Part shown: one piece after another, positions 51,432 through 61,000 of the stretch
How the letters are laid out: every line of letters starts with the position of its first letter
Position numbering within the stretch: position 1 is the first letter of the stretch
Origin: Nitzschia sp. pyKryTriq1
Taxonomy: Eukaryota > Bacillariophyta > Bacillariophyceae > Bacillariales > Bacillariaceae
Reading direction: 5' to 3'
Assembly (NCBI GenBank): GCA_956465555.1
Contig: OY101119.1
Span: 1,054,001-1,118,000 of the forward strand
DNA: 64,000 nucleotides
The notes under the pieces: model-generated
Told to the model about the DNA's origin: nothing
Databases searched by the model: none
What the model saw: only the letters and a program-made list of their open reading frames with translations
Translations under genes and position numbers: made by a program

Positions 51432-51993
51432 GAGCATCCGGGGAATTTTCTGAAACAAAAAAAAACGCGCGTTTTACAGCGCTTTTCGTCGCTCTACTAC
51501 TGGACTACAAGGTCGAAGATTATTTCTTCGTACGAAGAAATAACATTCAACCGGACAAGGGTTGTAGCCGTGGATCCGTCTCGTCTCCTAGCCTCTTGTG
51601 TGGCGCTAGATAGACCACGTTGAATTAGATTTTGCTATTGCTATTTCATTCTTCGTACGAAGAATTTGTCGTACGACAAATTCTTCGTACGACAAATTCT
51701 TCGTACGACAAATTCTTCGTACGACAAATTTGTCGTACGACAAATTCTTCGTACGACAAATTCTTCGTACGAAGAATGAAATAGCAATAGCAAAATCTAA
51801 TTCAACGTGGTCTATCTAGCGCCACACAAGAGGCTAGGAGACGAGACGGATCCACGGCTACAACCCTTGTCCGGTTGAATGTTATTTCTTCGTACGAAGA
51901 AATAATCTTCGACCTTGTAGTCTAGTAGTAGAGCGACGAAAAGCGCTGTAAAACGCGCGATTTTTTTTGTTTCAGAAAATTCCCCGGATGCTC
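51432..51993. mobile_element. 562-bp fold-back (MITE-like) DNA element with 234-bp inverted arms
   Basis: The left arm (51432-51665) and right arm (51760-51993) are inverted copies that differ at only two positions by eye. The ends start GAGCATCCGGGGAATTTTCTG and are flanked on both sides by CTG (51429-51431 and 51994-51996), which fits a 3-bp target duplication. Between the arms is a 94-bp array of 16-bp units. There is no coding capacity, so it would need a transposase from elsewhere. The superfamily is not decided: a 3-bp duplication fits Harbinger-like or CACTA-like families, but the termini match neither consensus that I know. Each arm also holds its own perfect palindrome, TTATTTCTTCGTACGAAG... 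Confidence 0.8.
51648..51777. repeat. Array of eight CGTACG-centred palindromes at 16-bp spacing
   Basis: Eight CGTACG cores lie exactly 16 bp apart. Each is flanked by TTCTT/AAGAA or TTTGT/ACAAA half-sites in varying pairs, so some 16-mers are perfect palindromes (TTCTTCGTACGAAGAA, TTTGTCGTACGACAAA) and others are hybrids of the two. The outermost two cores belong to the inverted arms. Confidence 0.9.
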
Positions 51994-52002
51994 CTGCAGT
52001 TT

Positions 52003-52012
52003 TCTCTCTCTA

Positions 52013-52072
<60 letters not shown>

Positions 52073-52080
52073 TCTACTAC
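52003..52080. repeat. Palindromic CT-TA-GA microsatellite
   Basis: A CT run is followed by about 14 TA units and then a GA run, so the whole tract is self-complementary. It starts about 10 bp after the fold-back element ends. Confidence 0.9.
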
Positions 52081-52213
52081 AGTAGTAGAGAGTGAAGGAG
52101 TGAAGCAAGATGCCAACATCAACACGACTACTACGCGTACCAATATGACGAGACAGACAGACAGACAGTCGTGCTCGTTTTGTCCCATGTTTACCGGTAC
52201 TTACAATCCAAGA

Positions 52214-53584
52214 CTATAAGTTCATCTCTATTTCATACTTCTCTGCTTTCGAAACGAGATGGCACGCCCTGACGACGTTTTGGTAGCGTGAAGTGATGGC
52301 TTCGCAATCATGGTCATTGAACATTGCGGAAGTACTGTCGTGATTAATAATGGTGGCTTGATCCAGCAAGACCTGATGTTGTTCCCCCGTATTTGCAGTG
52401 GCCTTTGCCACACTTTCGAGCGTATCTAGCAAGTGACATGAAACGGCACAGTTATCGCGCGCTGCTTGTCGTACTTGCTCGACAGCTGCACATACCAAAC
52501 CCTTGTATTCTGTAACGGATTTGATGACGCGTATATGGTCTTCTCCGTCGCGTAGAACTGACGCAGGCAGCGGCCTCGCAAAGACCGACTCTAGCGTTGC
52601 ACCGAGGTAATCTATGCAATCAATTGCTGTAAACGGATCATTAATGCCAGGAGAGAGTGCTCTCAGACAGACTTCCACAAGTTGACGTATGCCATATTCA
52701 AAGTCTTGTTCTGGTGTGCGCTGGAATCCAATATAGATACATTTTTGTACCGCGTGAATTAGGGCTTTGTCATTTTCGTCACCACCTTGAATGACTCGTA
52801 CGGCTGTTCGTCGTGACGTGATGAACCATCCCGAGCGACACACGACCCAAAGAAGAACGTCATACCGATGGGCGATCTGTGTCAAATTTTCATAGTCAAT
52901 CGCTTGGATGTATCCGTCCTTTCTGGAGCATATTGCCCATCCCAGGTCGTCTGGTGGCTCGGGTAGTCGTTCTTGCTGACCAGCATCAGGGCAGGGGAAT
53001 ACGCTAGCAATAGTTTCTTGTATGCCTTTGTAGGCGTCCATTAGAACTTGTTCTTCTTGAATATTGATAAGCACATGCTGAATAAAGTAGATAAAGAAGA
53101 ATAAACTCGCAATCGCCAGCAGCATGGCAACTATCGATGACAATTGTGGCACAAACTCTACTCCGGTTTCAGGTTCGGTACGCGGTCCTCGAATAATGAA
53201 AAGACAATAGACAAATGTGCCCATGAGAACTCCTAGGCATAGCTGACTGGGACGATCCTTCATGAAATTCCGCAGCAAGCGTGGACCGAATTGTTGTGAC
53301 GCCAATGTCATGGTCACCATGATACTCGAAAACGCTGTTGCCGCGAGAGACAGTGTCGATGAGGCGATTGTCGATAATAAGGATTGAGCACTTGCAACCG
53401 ACCAAATCTTCAGAGCAGGAGACTTATCCAACAGATTATCACCATAGTCAGTGTCCACGAAGAGTGTTAGCTGAGAGAGTACAACGGCGACAATCACACC
53501 TGCCGCTGGCAAAGTCCATGCCGAAGCTTTGATCTTTTCTGTATGATGACTCAGCCATGTCTTTATCGACTTTAGTTTGAGCAT
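52214..53584 (-). CDS. DUF2254 predicted membrane protein, bacterial type
   Basis: The 456-residue intronless product matches the DUF2254 family of bacterial inner-membrane proteins along its whole length. It has four hydrophobic segments: ~25-45 (WTLPAAGVIVAVVLSQLTLFV), ~75-95, ~112-132 (QLCLGVLMGTFVYCLFII) and ~148-172 (LSSIVAMLLAIASLFFFIYFIQHVL). Between and after them are the family blocks SSIMVTMTLASQQFGPRLLRNFMKDRPSQL, RKDGYIQAIDYENL, GFQRTPEQDFEYGIRQLVEVCLRALSPGINDPFTAIDCIDYLGA. The function is unknown; a channel or transporter role has been guessed. No leader for organelles is seen. The lack of introns and the bacterial match suggest transfer from bacteria. It lies next to the fold-back element. 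Confidence 0.85.
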   Translation of the reverse strand: MLKLKSIKTWLSHHTEKIKASAWTLPAAGVIVAVVLSQLTLFVDTDYGDNLLDKSPALKIWSVASAQSLLSTIASSTLSLAATAFSSIMVTMTLASQQFGPRLLRNFMKDRPSQLCLGVLMGTFVYCLFIIRGPRTEPETGVEFVPQLSSIVAMLLAIASLFFFIYFIQHVLINIQEEQVLMDAYKGIQETIASVFPCPDAGQQERLPEPPDDLGWAICSRKDGYIQAIDYENLTQIAHRYDVLLWVVCRSGWFITSRRTAVRVIQGGDENDKALIHAVQKCIYIGFQRTPEQDFEYGIRQLVEVCLRALSPGINDPFTAIDCIDYLGATLESVFARPLPASVLRDGEDHIRVIKSVTEYKGLVCAAVEQVRQAARDNCAVSCHLLDTLESVAKATANTGEQHQVLLDQATIINHDSTSAMFNDHDCEAITSRYQNVVRACHLVSKAEKYEIEMNL

Positions 53585-54100
53585 GCTCCCCGAAGTGTGT
53601 GTAATATCCGCACTCGCAATCTTTTGACAAAGAATGTGACCATGCCTGTTTGATCTTTGAGGAGGAGGAGGAGGGAGGAGGTGATGAGAATGGGGCGAAT
53701 GAAAAACAGAAATAATGAGAACACGCTCATACGAGTACCGCGCTACGCTGCGCGGTACGTGTACCAGTACTTGTACTACGCAGGTACCGGTACGGTACTC
53801 GTACCATCATATGTACCTGGTACAAGCACCGCGCGGTAAATTCTTAAGCTGTGACTTCGACTCAAATGACAATTAATTCACATCATCATCCTTGGGTTTG
53901 TGGGTTTCGCGATTCGCGAGCTCTTTTTTGAATTTTTCAGAGGTCGGAGTTCGGAGTGTACAAAAGCCCCTTGCTTTGAGTACAATTTGTACTGGAGTCT
54001 ACCTAGCGCGGTTTGATCGATCGTTGTTGGCTCATCATCATCACGTCGGTCGAAAGAAAAAACAACGTTCGCACAAAATACAAAATACAAAAACACCTTG
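53585..54100. other. Divergent intergenic region (DUF2254 / APC7)
   Basis: No gene is supported. A GTAC-rich tract lies at 53733-53828. Both promoters should be here. Confidence 0.45.
53733..53828. repeat. GTAC-rich palindromic tract
   Basis: It includes GTACGTGTACCAGTACTTG and GGTACCGGTACGGTACTCG, the same word set as other tracts. Confidence 0.7.
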
Positions 54101-56013
54101 ATGACAATGACGATGGAAGCTTCCAGTGGCGATGGCTACTATCAAAGTGCCCCAACCGCCCTCCAAGAAGAATGCTACAAGCTGCTACAGAACAAGCAGT
54201 ACAAGAGCTGCGAAATCTTGGCCCGCTTGGAACTCTCCAGAGCCGAGCAAGAAGGTCGTGATGCTCGCGTCGCGTGGTCTCTGTTGGGCGAGTGTGCCCA
54301 CTGCCAGCAACAGTACAATCGAGCCATCTCCTACTATCGGCGCATTCAATATGCCTTTGTGAGTGGTGTTTCGATAGCGTCACAGAGCTCTTATGCGAAC
54401 AAGTATCGCCTCAAGGAGGCTCAGTGTCTGCAGGCCCTCGGCAATGTCGTCGAAGCTAGTTCTGTGCTGGAACGGATCCCGAGGTCGGAGCGCAATTTAA
54501 CCACGAAGATGTTGCTAGGAAATTTGTATTTGGCGAGTGGGCGCAACACCAGTGCTTGTGAGTGCTTCTTTGAAAGTCTCCTTTTGAATCCATACGCCGT
54601 GGAGGCTATTGAGTGGCTCACTGTCTTGGGCGCTGAAAAGCAACTGGTTTTGGATGCCATTAGTACCGGTATGGCTCGAAAGAAAAATGAAATGGAGCAC
54701 GAGGACTCTTCTTCAGCTGTCATGGAATCAGCTATTGAAGACCTGGTTACTGCTCATTTCGCCAAACAGAGACACCAAACTGCTCTGGCACTTCAGCAGT
54801 TCACGAAACTGGAACGAGAGTTCCCAAACAACGTGTATTTGCTACTCAAAATTGCCACGCTGCAGGTGAGGAATAGTTCTGTCCGTCTGACATGAAAATG
54901 ATCTCGATTGTCGTCTTACTATGATTCTTACTGTTGACCTTTCCTGTTTTCATTCTTTTTCAGCATCAAATGAACGACGAAGATGGAGCGGCAAGAACCT
55001 TTGCCAAAGTTCGGAAAGTAGAGCACACCAATATTGACTGCATGGACCAGTACGGGCAAATACTTGCGCGACAGAACGACTTGGATGAATTGAATCAGTT
55101 GGCGGCATCGCTTTTAGAAATTGATGATAAGCGCCCCGAAGCTTGGTCGACGCTGGCATTGTACCATGAGTCTCGCAACGACCACGAAAAAGCCCTTGCG
55201 TTTGTGGAAAAGGCAATTACGATTGATCAACGGCACGCGTTTGCACATCGGTTAAGAGGCGCGATTCTTTTGGCCGATAATCGACCAGATCATGCTGCTG
55301 TTTCTTTTTTCCGATCCAATGAAATTATTCGGGATGTTACAAGTTATGAGGGTCTCGTCGACTCGTATCTGGCTGCAGGGAAGTATAAAGAAGCCATTTG
55401 CGCCGCGAAGGAAGCTATTTCGACCGCCCCACGAGATCCTAGAGCTGTGACGCTGGTGGGATTAGCCCTGGCACAAGGACAGATGGGGGCAGATAGTATG
55501 GATGGTATGGAGAAGGCAAAACGAGCACTTCGCAAGGCATTGGCACTCGACCCGGGTGCGTTGAGACCACTCATGGCTCTGGTGACAATTCATGCTCACG
55601 AAAAGGATTACGATACTTGCATCGAACTCTTGCGACGGGGAATTGAAGGAATGACAGAGGCAAGCACAAGTCTGCATGGCCAAGATGTTTTGCAAAGTCG
55701 TCTAGGAGAGATTTATATGCTCAGCGAAAATTACAAGGATGCCATCGCGTCTTTTCACGCCGCTCTCGCACTCAATCCCATGAGTACAGGTACGTTCGTT
55801 TCCCCCCAAATACTATTATCGGCATGGAACCTTTGCCGATTCAATCGAGACTCTAACCGTTCTTTCTCTTGCTTGGGCCCTTTAGACGTTCAGCGTGCGC
55901 TTGATCGACTGGAAAAGACTGTGCGAGGGATCGATCAGAATGACCAATCGGAAGAGATCGTGGAGGATTCTCCATCTGTCGAAAGCCGCGGCCGGGGGCG
56001 GCCCTCCTATTAG
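54101..56013 (+). CDS. ANAPC7: Anaphase-promoting complex subunit 7 (APC7), TPR protein
   Basis: Exons 54101-54865, 54964-55789 and 55886-56013 give 572 residues; introns are 98 and 96 bp. APC7 is a TPR-superhelix subunit of the APC/C ubiquitin ligase. Family blocks include [47 protein letters not shown], the [21 protein letters not shown] block, and [26 protein letters not shown], in the same order as human APC7; TPR units follow to [26 protein letters not shown]. The second intron is a multiple of three and has no in-frame stop, so a retained form would add 32 residues before [11 protein letters not shown]. The true start is 54101, in the run ATGACAATGACGATGG. Confidence 0.82.
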
Positions 56014-56138
56014 CAAGAAAGAAGCCCTAACGATTAAATTGAAAGCTCTGCATTATCATCGAAGAAATCGTGTAGATAGTTTATAGTTGTCTTACTGGTA
56101 CAGGGATTATTCTAATAGTTGGTTTCTGATATTTGCGT

Positions 56139-57888
56139 CTACGATCGTCGGCGAGCTGCCCCGTTGGTTTTTCGACCCCGACCGTGCTCTTCTTCCAATC
56201 GGAACATCGCATTCAATTCCTTTAGCGTTGTTTGCTTGTCCTCGATGGAGTCTGTCTTTCGCAAGTGAGCCATTGGTCCATGGAGCAGCTTATTCACAAT
56301 TCCCCTCGATAGTCTTTCTACGGCCTCCAGTTCCTTCTCCGATAGGTTAGCATTAGCAAGCTTTCGTGTGCATTTGTCGAGTTCTTCCTCGCGATAGCTG
56401 TTGGCGCGTTCCCTCAATTGGTTGATCGTAGGAATGGCTGATAGCGATTCGCGCCAGGCCACAAATTGACCGGCCTCTTCACGAAGCAAGTGTTCGGCTT
56501 CGACCATCTCCCTTTGACGCATAGCAGTATTCTTGGCAACAACAGCTTTCAGGTCATCGACGTTGTAAGCAACAACATTGGGAATCTGTTTGATGAAAAG
56601 ACGAGAAAAAGTCCGGTGAGATTAAGAGCCGAAACAAGAAAAGGTTGCCAAAAGTGAAAGGGACTTACGTTGTTGCAGTCTTCTCCAACATTGCGCGGAA
56701 CGGCAATATCGACAAGCATGATGGGACGTCCACTAGCCAAACCATTCTCTTCCATCTTTTGCTCATCAATAACGTAGTCAACGCAAGAGGTAGCAGTGTA
56801 GACAATGTCGGAACGTCCGACAACATCCCAAAGATCGTCCATGAGCTTAATTTCAATGTCAACGTCAGGAAACTGTTCTTGCAACTCTTGCGGTCGGCCA
56901 AGCGATCGGTTGACAATGGTGATTTTCTCGAGTCCTCTCGAAGCCAAGTGAGTGATCAAGAGGCGGGTCATCTTTCCAGCTCCCACAACCGCCAATCGAG
57001 CCTCAGAAAAGGGTAAGTTCAAATCTTGCTGGGAAAGCATTTCACTGAGCTCGACAGCTGCAGACGAGATGCTAACAGATCCCTTGGAAATAGCGGTTTC
57101 TGATCGGACGCGTTTTCCCGCGGCAACAGCGTTGTTAAGCATACGTGACAAGACCTTTCCTCCACATCCATCTTCTTCGATCGAGTGCAAATGGCACTGA
57201 CGCACTTGAGACAGAATTTGTCCCTCACCAACAATCAACGAGTCAAGACCACCAGCCACTCTCATAATGTGCCACACGGCGTCGTCTCCCGAAAGCATAA
57301 ACAAATTTTTGCGAAGAGTCGAGACAGGAAGACCAGAACGATCAGCCAAGTACTTGGTGACACTGGCCATGGCAGCACGAGCGTCGGTAGCTGCGTAGTA
57401 GACTTCGAAACGGTTGCATGTACTGAGGACAGCAGCTTCGGCTACATCACCCCCCGAGCAGATGTCGTTGGAAGCCTCGTTCCAATCAGCCTCGGGAATC
57501 GCAAGCTTTTCACGCACTTCAACTTCCGCATGATGAATCGATAATCCGACACAGTGGACTTGCAGACCTTTCGATGCTGCCTCCAAACGCTCCTATAAAA
57601 ATAAAGAATATAAAATGATAGAAGGAAAGAAGGATGTGAGAAGTAATAAACTAAGACATGGCACGGTCCACCTGATAATTTGATACTGACCTCTCGAGTC
57701 TTTCGCGGTCTCACTTCTCCTGCGTCGATGACTTCATTGACTTCATTGGTCGCAACCATTCGCACCAAATTGGAAGAAGCAATCGCTGATCGACGGCTCT
57801 GAAGGCACGCAGATGGAGCAAAAGCTTCCGCAGACTGCATGCCAGCAAGAGCAAGAGCTGCCGCAACTATTGATGATTGGAACTTCAT
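56139..57888 (-). CDS. HEMA: Glutamyl-tRNA reductase, plastid
   Basis: Exons 57888-57691, 57592-56669 and 56585-56139 (introns 98 and 83 bp, GT-AG) give 522 residues. The enzyme reduces glutamate on tRNA-Glu to glutamate-1-semialdehyde with NADPH, the first committed step of plastid tetrapyrrole synthesis. It begins with a signal peptide and a clear ASAFAP motif (MQSAEAFAPSACL) plus a transit stretch. The catalytic domain has VGLSIHHAEVEVREKLAIPE, the nucleophile Cys in LSTCNRFEVYY, VGEGQILSQVRQ, then the NADPH site AVVGAGKMTRLLITHL and VDIAVPRNVGEDCNNIPNVVAYNVDDL, and a helical dimerisation tail (ERLSRGIVNKLLHGPMAHLR). All parts are present. It is convergent with APC7. Confidence 0.95.
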
Positions 57889-58595
57889 GTTTTATAATGA
57901 TGGGTCTTCAACAAACACAGCAGGGAATGAAAATAACCTTTCTAAACTTGGAACTTCGAAATGATGACCACCAAAAAGAGTGGTTTCCTCTTGCGCGGTG
58001 AAGAAGGCGGGCAAGATCGAGATCGAACTACCAGCCGAAAAAGCATGGAGCAAGGAAGCTCGGAAGGGTTGGCGAGAGCTGCGGTACGTTTCGTACTTCA
58101 CGTAGAAAATGTACGGCAAGGCGCAAACGAGAACTTTTCCCGGTACATACTGGTACAAGTTGTGAAATGTTTTGGCGGCATGTCTTTTCAGCTTCAACAA
58201 CCGGGTTTCTTTCTTCGCTTCAAAATGAAAATTCTGTCCGTCATCCTTCAACGTTCCACTGGATACTCTTCTCCATGATGACGTAGCCGCCGGCGGGCGG
58301 GCGGGGTTCCCCGATAATATAATCCATTCCCTCATTATTGTTCCCCCCGCGCCGCCAGGTTCACTGAGTTGGTCCTGTCGTTCGATGTTCGTCGAAAACA
58401 ACATTTTCGATTTTCGTGAAGATGAAACGAAGAAGAGGAAAGAGGATGAACGATGACGATGTAGCCGAGAAAGATTGGTGGCTGATACCGATTGTCGATT
58501 ATTTGATTCGATCACGCAAAAGTACAAGTAGGACTAGTTGACCCGCAGACGGTACTTTCCAACAAAACCAACAGTTTTCCGGTCTTTTCGCAATC
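57889..58595. other. Divergent promoter region (HEMA / COA7-like)
   Basis: Both flanking genes diverge from here. A minus-strand frame (58527-57892) and a plus-strand frame (57961-58278) overlap one another and have no family match; the former would stop four bases before the HEMA start. I treat the region as a promoter. Confidence 0.5.
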
Positions 58596-59675
58596 ATGGG
58601 CCAAGGACAATCTCGTGCCGATGTCTCTCCGACAAAAACCTTTACTACTGCACAAGATTCTTCTTCCAATGGATCATCAACGACGACGGGTACTTCGGGT
58701 GACGATCAACCCCTTTACCCCGACCCTTCTGGTCACGAATACGATGCGATCGATAAACTGCAAGCAGAACTTCCCAACATCATTGATGAAGAAAGTCGGC
58801 AACAAGTGGATGACTACATCCAAGCCTGTGACGGTGGCAAGGGTCCAATGGTGGCATGTTTCGCTGCCGGCGAGTACATCAGCATGTTTGAACGAAAGGT
58901 GAGCGTCTCCTCGGCCGCTGAGTTTCCTTTGTTAATAACACCTTCTGACAGGAAATGTCGTTGCTCGTTCGATGATTCCATGGATTAGCACAAAGAAGCT
59001 TTTGATCTATTTGAAAATGTCTGCTTTCGACCACTGAAAGACAAGTCTCCTAATGGAAAAGAAGTGGATGGTACCAAGGCGTATGCTCCTGGCTGTTTCA
59101 ACATGGCAAAGGTTCTCATGACTGGAAAAGGTGGGGTACCCGCTGATCGGAAAAAGGCGTACGATATTTTTGATAGGGCGTGTCGTGCGGATCATGGAGG
59201 TGCGTGCCATATCCAGGCCAAAATGCTGTTGTCTCCACCAGGCGCACTAGGGAAAGGCGTACCGTATGATCCATACAAGGCCATGGACTTGTACCAGAAG
59301 GTGTGCGATACTGGCGATTCCGTTTCTTGTTTCACTCTTGCAACTATGCTGTTACGCGGGGATAAAATCAGTAAACAGGCTCGGAATGCCACACCTCAGG
59401 AAATGACGGGGAAACAACCGGTAGTCAAACGTACCAACGAAGATGATAGATCGCGGAAAGACGATGAAGATTATATTCCGAGGGATCCAAAGCGAGCAGA
59501 GCAGCTACTGCTCTCGGCCTGTTCAACGAGCTCCCATGCCCCAAGTTGCTTCAACCTAGCTGTCATGTACGAGAACGGAGACGACGGTGTACCAGCAGAC
59601 CCTGTCAAGGCTGAGGAATACAAAAAGAAAACCGAGAAGCTGACTCAGGTTCTTGGCGGATTTGGTGGAAAGTAA
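58596..59675 (+). CDS. Sel1-repeat protein similar to COA7
   Basis: Exons 58596-58898 and 58989-59675 flank a 90-bp GT-AG intron, giving 329 residues. The protein consists of Sel1-like repeats with paired cysteines as in COA7, a factor for cytochrome c oxidase assembly in the mitochondrial intermembrane space: AYAPGCFNMAKVLMTGKGGVPADRKKAYDIFDRACR, GGACHIQAKMLL, YQKVCDTGDSVSCFTLATML, LLSACSTSSHAPSCFNLAVMYENGDDGVPAD. The spacing of Cys across repeats matches COA7-type disulfides. The N-terminus, MGQGQS, is a possible N-myristoylation site, and residues ~10-45 are Ser/Thr-rich and disordered. The role as an assembly factor is inferred from the family. Confidence 0.75.
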
Positions 59676-59729
59676 AATAATCTACACAGATCCTGCGAAG
59701 ACATTGATGGTGTTGTTAATACATACAGC

Positions 59730-60533
59730 TTAGAAAACTAAAGGGAGGATATTCTTTCGCGAAGCAGGCCATTCCTTTGACGAGAATTTTTGTTTATTCC
59801 ATTCGTTTTGATTGCATGATCGGGCACTCAAGTAGGCCATCATCCCAGCAAAAATGAGATAGGCCGTGATTTGTTCGCTCGCGACTGCAATACCCAGCCA
59901 TCCAATCAACTCAAACAGATAGTGCGGAGCAGCGACATACTCGAAAAGGCCACCCTTGGGGGCGGTGTACTTCTTTTCTCCTCCCTTTGGGCTTTGATTT
60001 GATCGCAAGCTTGCCAATAGATAGTGATGATAGAAGTTCCCAATTATACCAATCGCGAACAAGAAAGTGCCCGCATATAAATTACTTTCGCTTGGGTTGG
60101 CGTTCGAGGTGCAGCAGATCATTGCTCCCTGGAATGCGTATGCAAATCCAATCATTTTCGCTGCAGCCTCGACTGTCGACCCAGAGTATTTGTGCAAGTA
60201 AAGCACTTCCAGAGTTCGTTTCAGGAAATGCGCCATGACCATCCATGCTGCGATGTTAACTTCGCATTGAGTTGTGAATCCTGATGAAGCAAACATAATG
60301 TACGCCGCTGAAATTACAAGCGCCGGAAAATAAATGAGCAGCATTCCTGCCTTGGACGGGATCATTTTTTCTTTTTTGACATTTTCGATTGAGGCCGCAA
60401 ATTTACTGTAGGGCATGGCGGATGTCCTCTCGGTCAGATACATCATCGGAATATTGATGAATTGAATCACATTGAGCAGGAGGAGCAGAGGGTGTGAGCT
60501 GACAAATGGAGATCCGGTGAAAGCTTCAAACAT
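59730..60533 (-). CDS. Steroid 5-alpha-reductase family membrane protein
   Basis: The product belongs to the 3-oxo-5-alpha-steroid 4-dehydrogenase (SRD5A) family of NADPH-dependent membrane reductases, which includes enoyl-CoA reductase and polyprenol reductase. Hydrophobic helices fill most of the chain. The family block is HFLKRTLEVLYLHKYSGSTVEA, followed by FLFAIGIIGNFYHHYLLASLR and the C-terminal PKGGLFEYVAAPHYLFELIGWLGIAVAS, with catalytic-site Tyr and His in place. The C-terminus here ends NILPLVF. I start at MFEAFTGSP (60533), where the family similarity begins; an in-frame ATG at 60662 would add 43 polar residues. It is intronless and ends 54 bp from COA7. The lipid substrate is not evident. 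Confidence 0.8.
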   Translation of the reverse strand: MFEAFTGSPFVSSHPLLLLLNVIQFINIPMMYLTERTSAMPYSKFAASIENVKKEKMIPSKAGMLLIYFPALVISAAYIMFASSGFTTQCEVNIAAWMVMAHFLKRTLEVLYLHKYSGSTVEAAAKMIGFAYAFQGAMICCTSNANPSESNLYAGTFLFAIGIIGNFYHHYLLASLRSNQSPKGGEKKYTAPKGGLFEYVAAPHYLFELIGWLGIAVASEQITAYLIFAGMMAYLSARSCNQNEWNKQKFSSKEWPASRKNILPLVF

Positions 60534-61000
60534 GATCTTAGGTAGTCGAATATTGATTGATGGGCGTGTCGAGAAAATGGAATTGTGTGATGTTGTGCAC
60601 TCGAAAGGGAAAGCCTTCGTCCTCATCGGGGAAGGAGCTTCGTTGATGATCTCGCAGTCCAAGTCGTCGGCTTCTTTTTGTGAGGTTGTTTTGTGAGGTG
60701 GTCGTCGTGCCGTCAGCGTTGATCGGCGTGCTCGATTTCCACGTCACGACCGGCACAAGTAAAAAGAATGGCTGTAAATATTACGAAGTAATAATAAATA
60801 ACATGGGCTTGACCATTAGACTACGAAATTCGAAAATTCGTCAAGCCTAAAAAAGATTTCCAAGATCCAAGACCGCACCGCGAACCGCTATTTACTCTAC
60901 GGTAGAGAGACAACCGGTTCAGTACCAGTATCAGCCATTCTTCGCATCCATCATTCATCACGACCAACCACGAAAGACACCATTACTATCACCACCGACA
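60534..61000. other. Divergent intergenic region (SRD5A-like / lyase)
   Basis: No gene is supported. It contains the promoters and an in-frame extension of the reductase to 60662. No notable repeat is seen. Confidence 0.4.

Larger units (their letters stand above)
50848..52213. other. Convergent intergenic region holding a fold-back element
   Basis: At 1366 bp this is by far the longest gap between convergent genes here, where 50-270 bp is usual. It contains GTAC-rich tracts at 50894-50919 and 51147-51178, the fold-back element at 51432-51993 and a CT/TA/GA microsatellite at 52003-52080. No coding frame of note exists. Confidence 0.6.

Noticed and set aside
51648-51777. A CRISPR-like array
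   Set aside because: The 16-bp units are directly joined with no unique spacers, and the genome is eukaryotic.
57892-58527. A 211-codon minus-strand frame just upstream of HEMA
   Set aside because: It has no recognisable domain, ends four bases before the HEMA start, and is overlapped by another frame on the other strand, so it is more likely promoter sequence.
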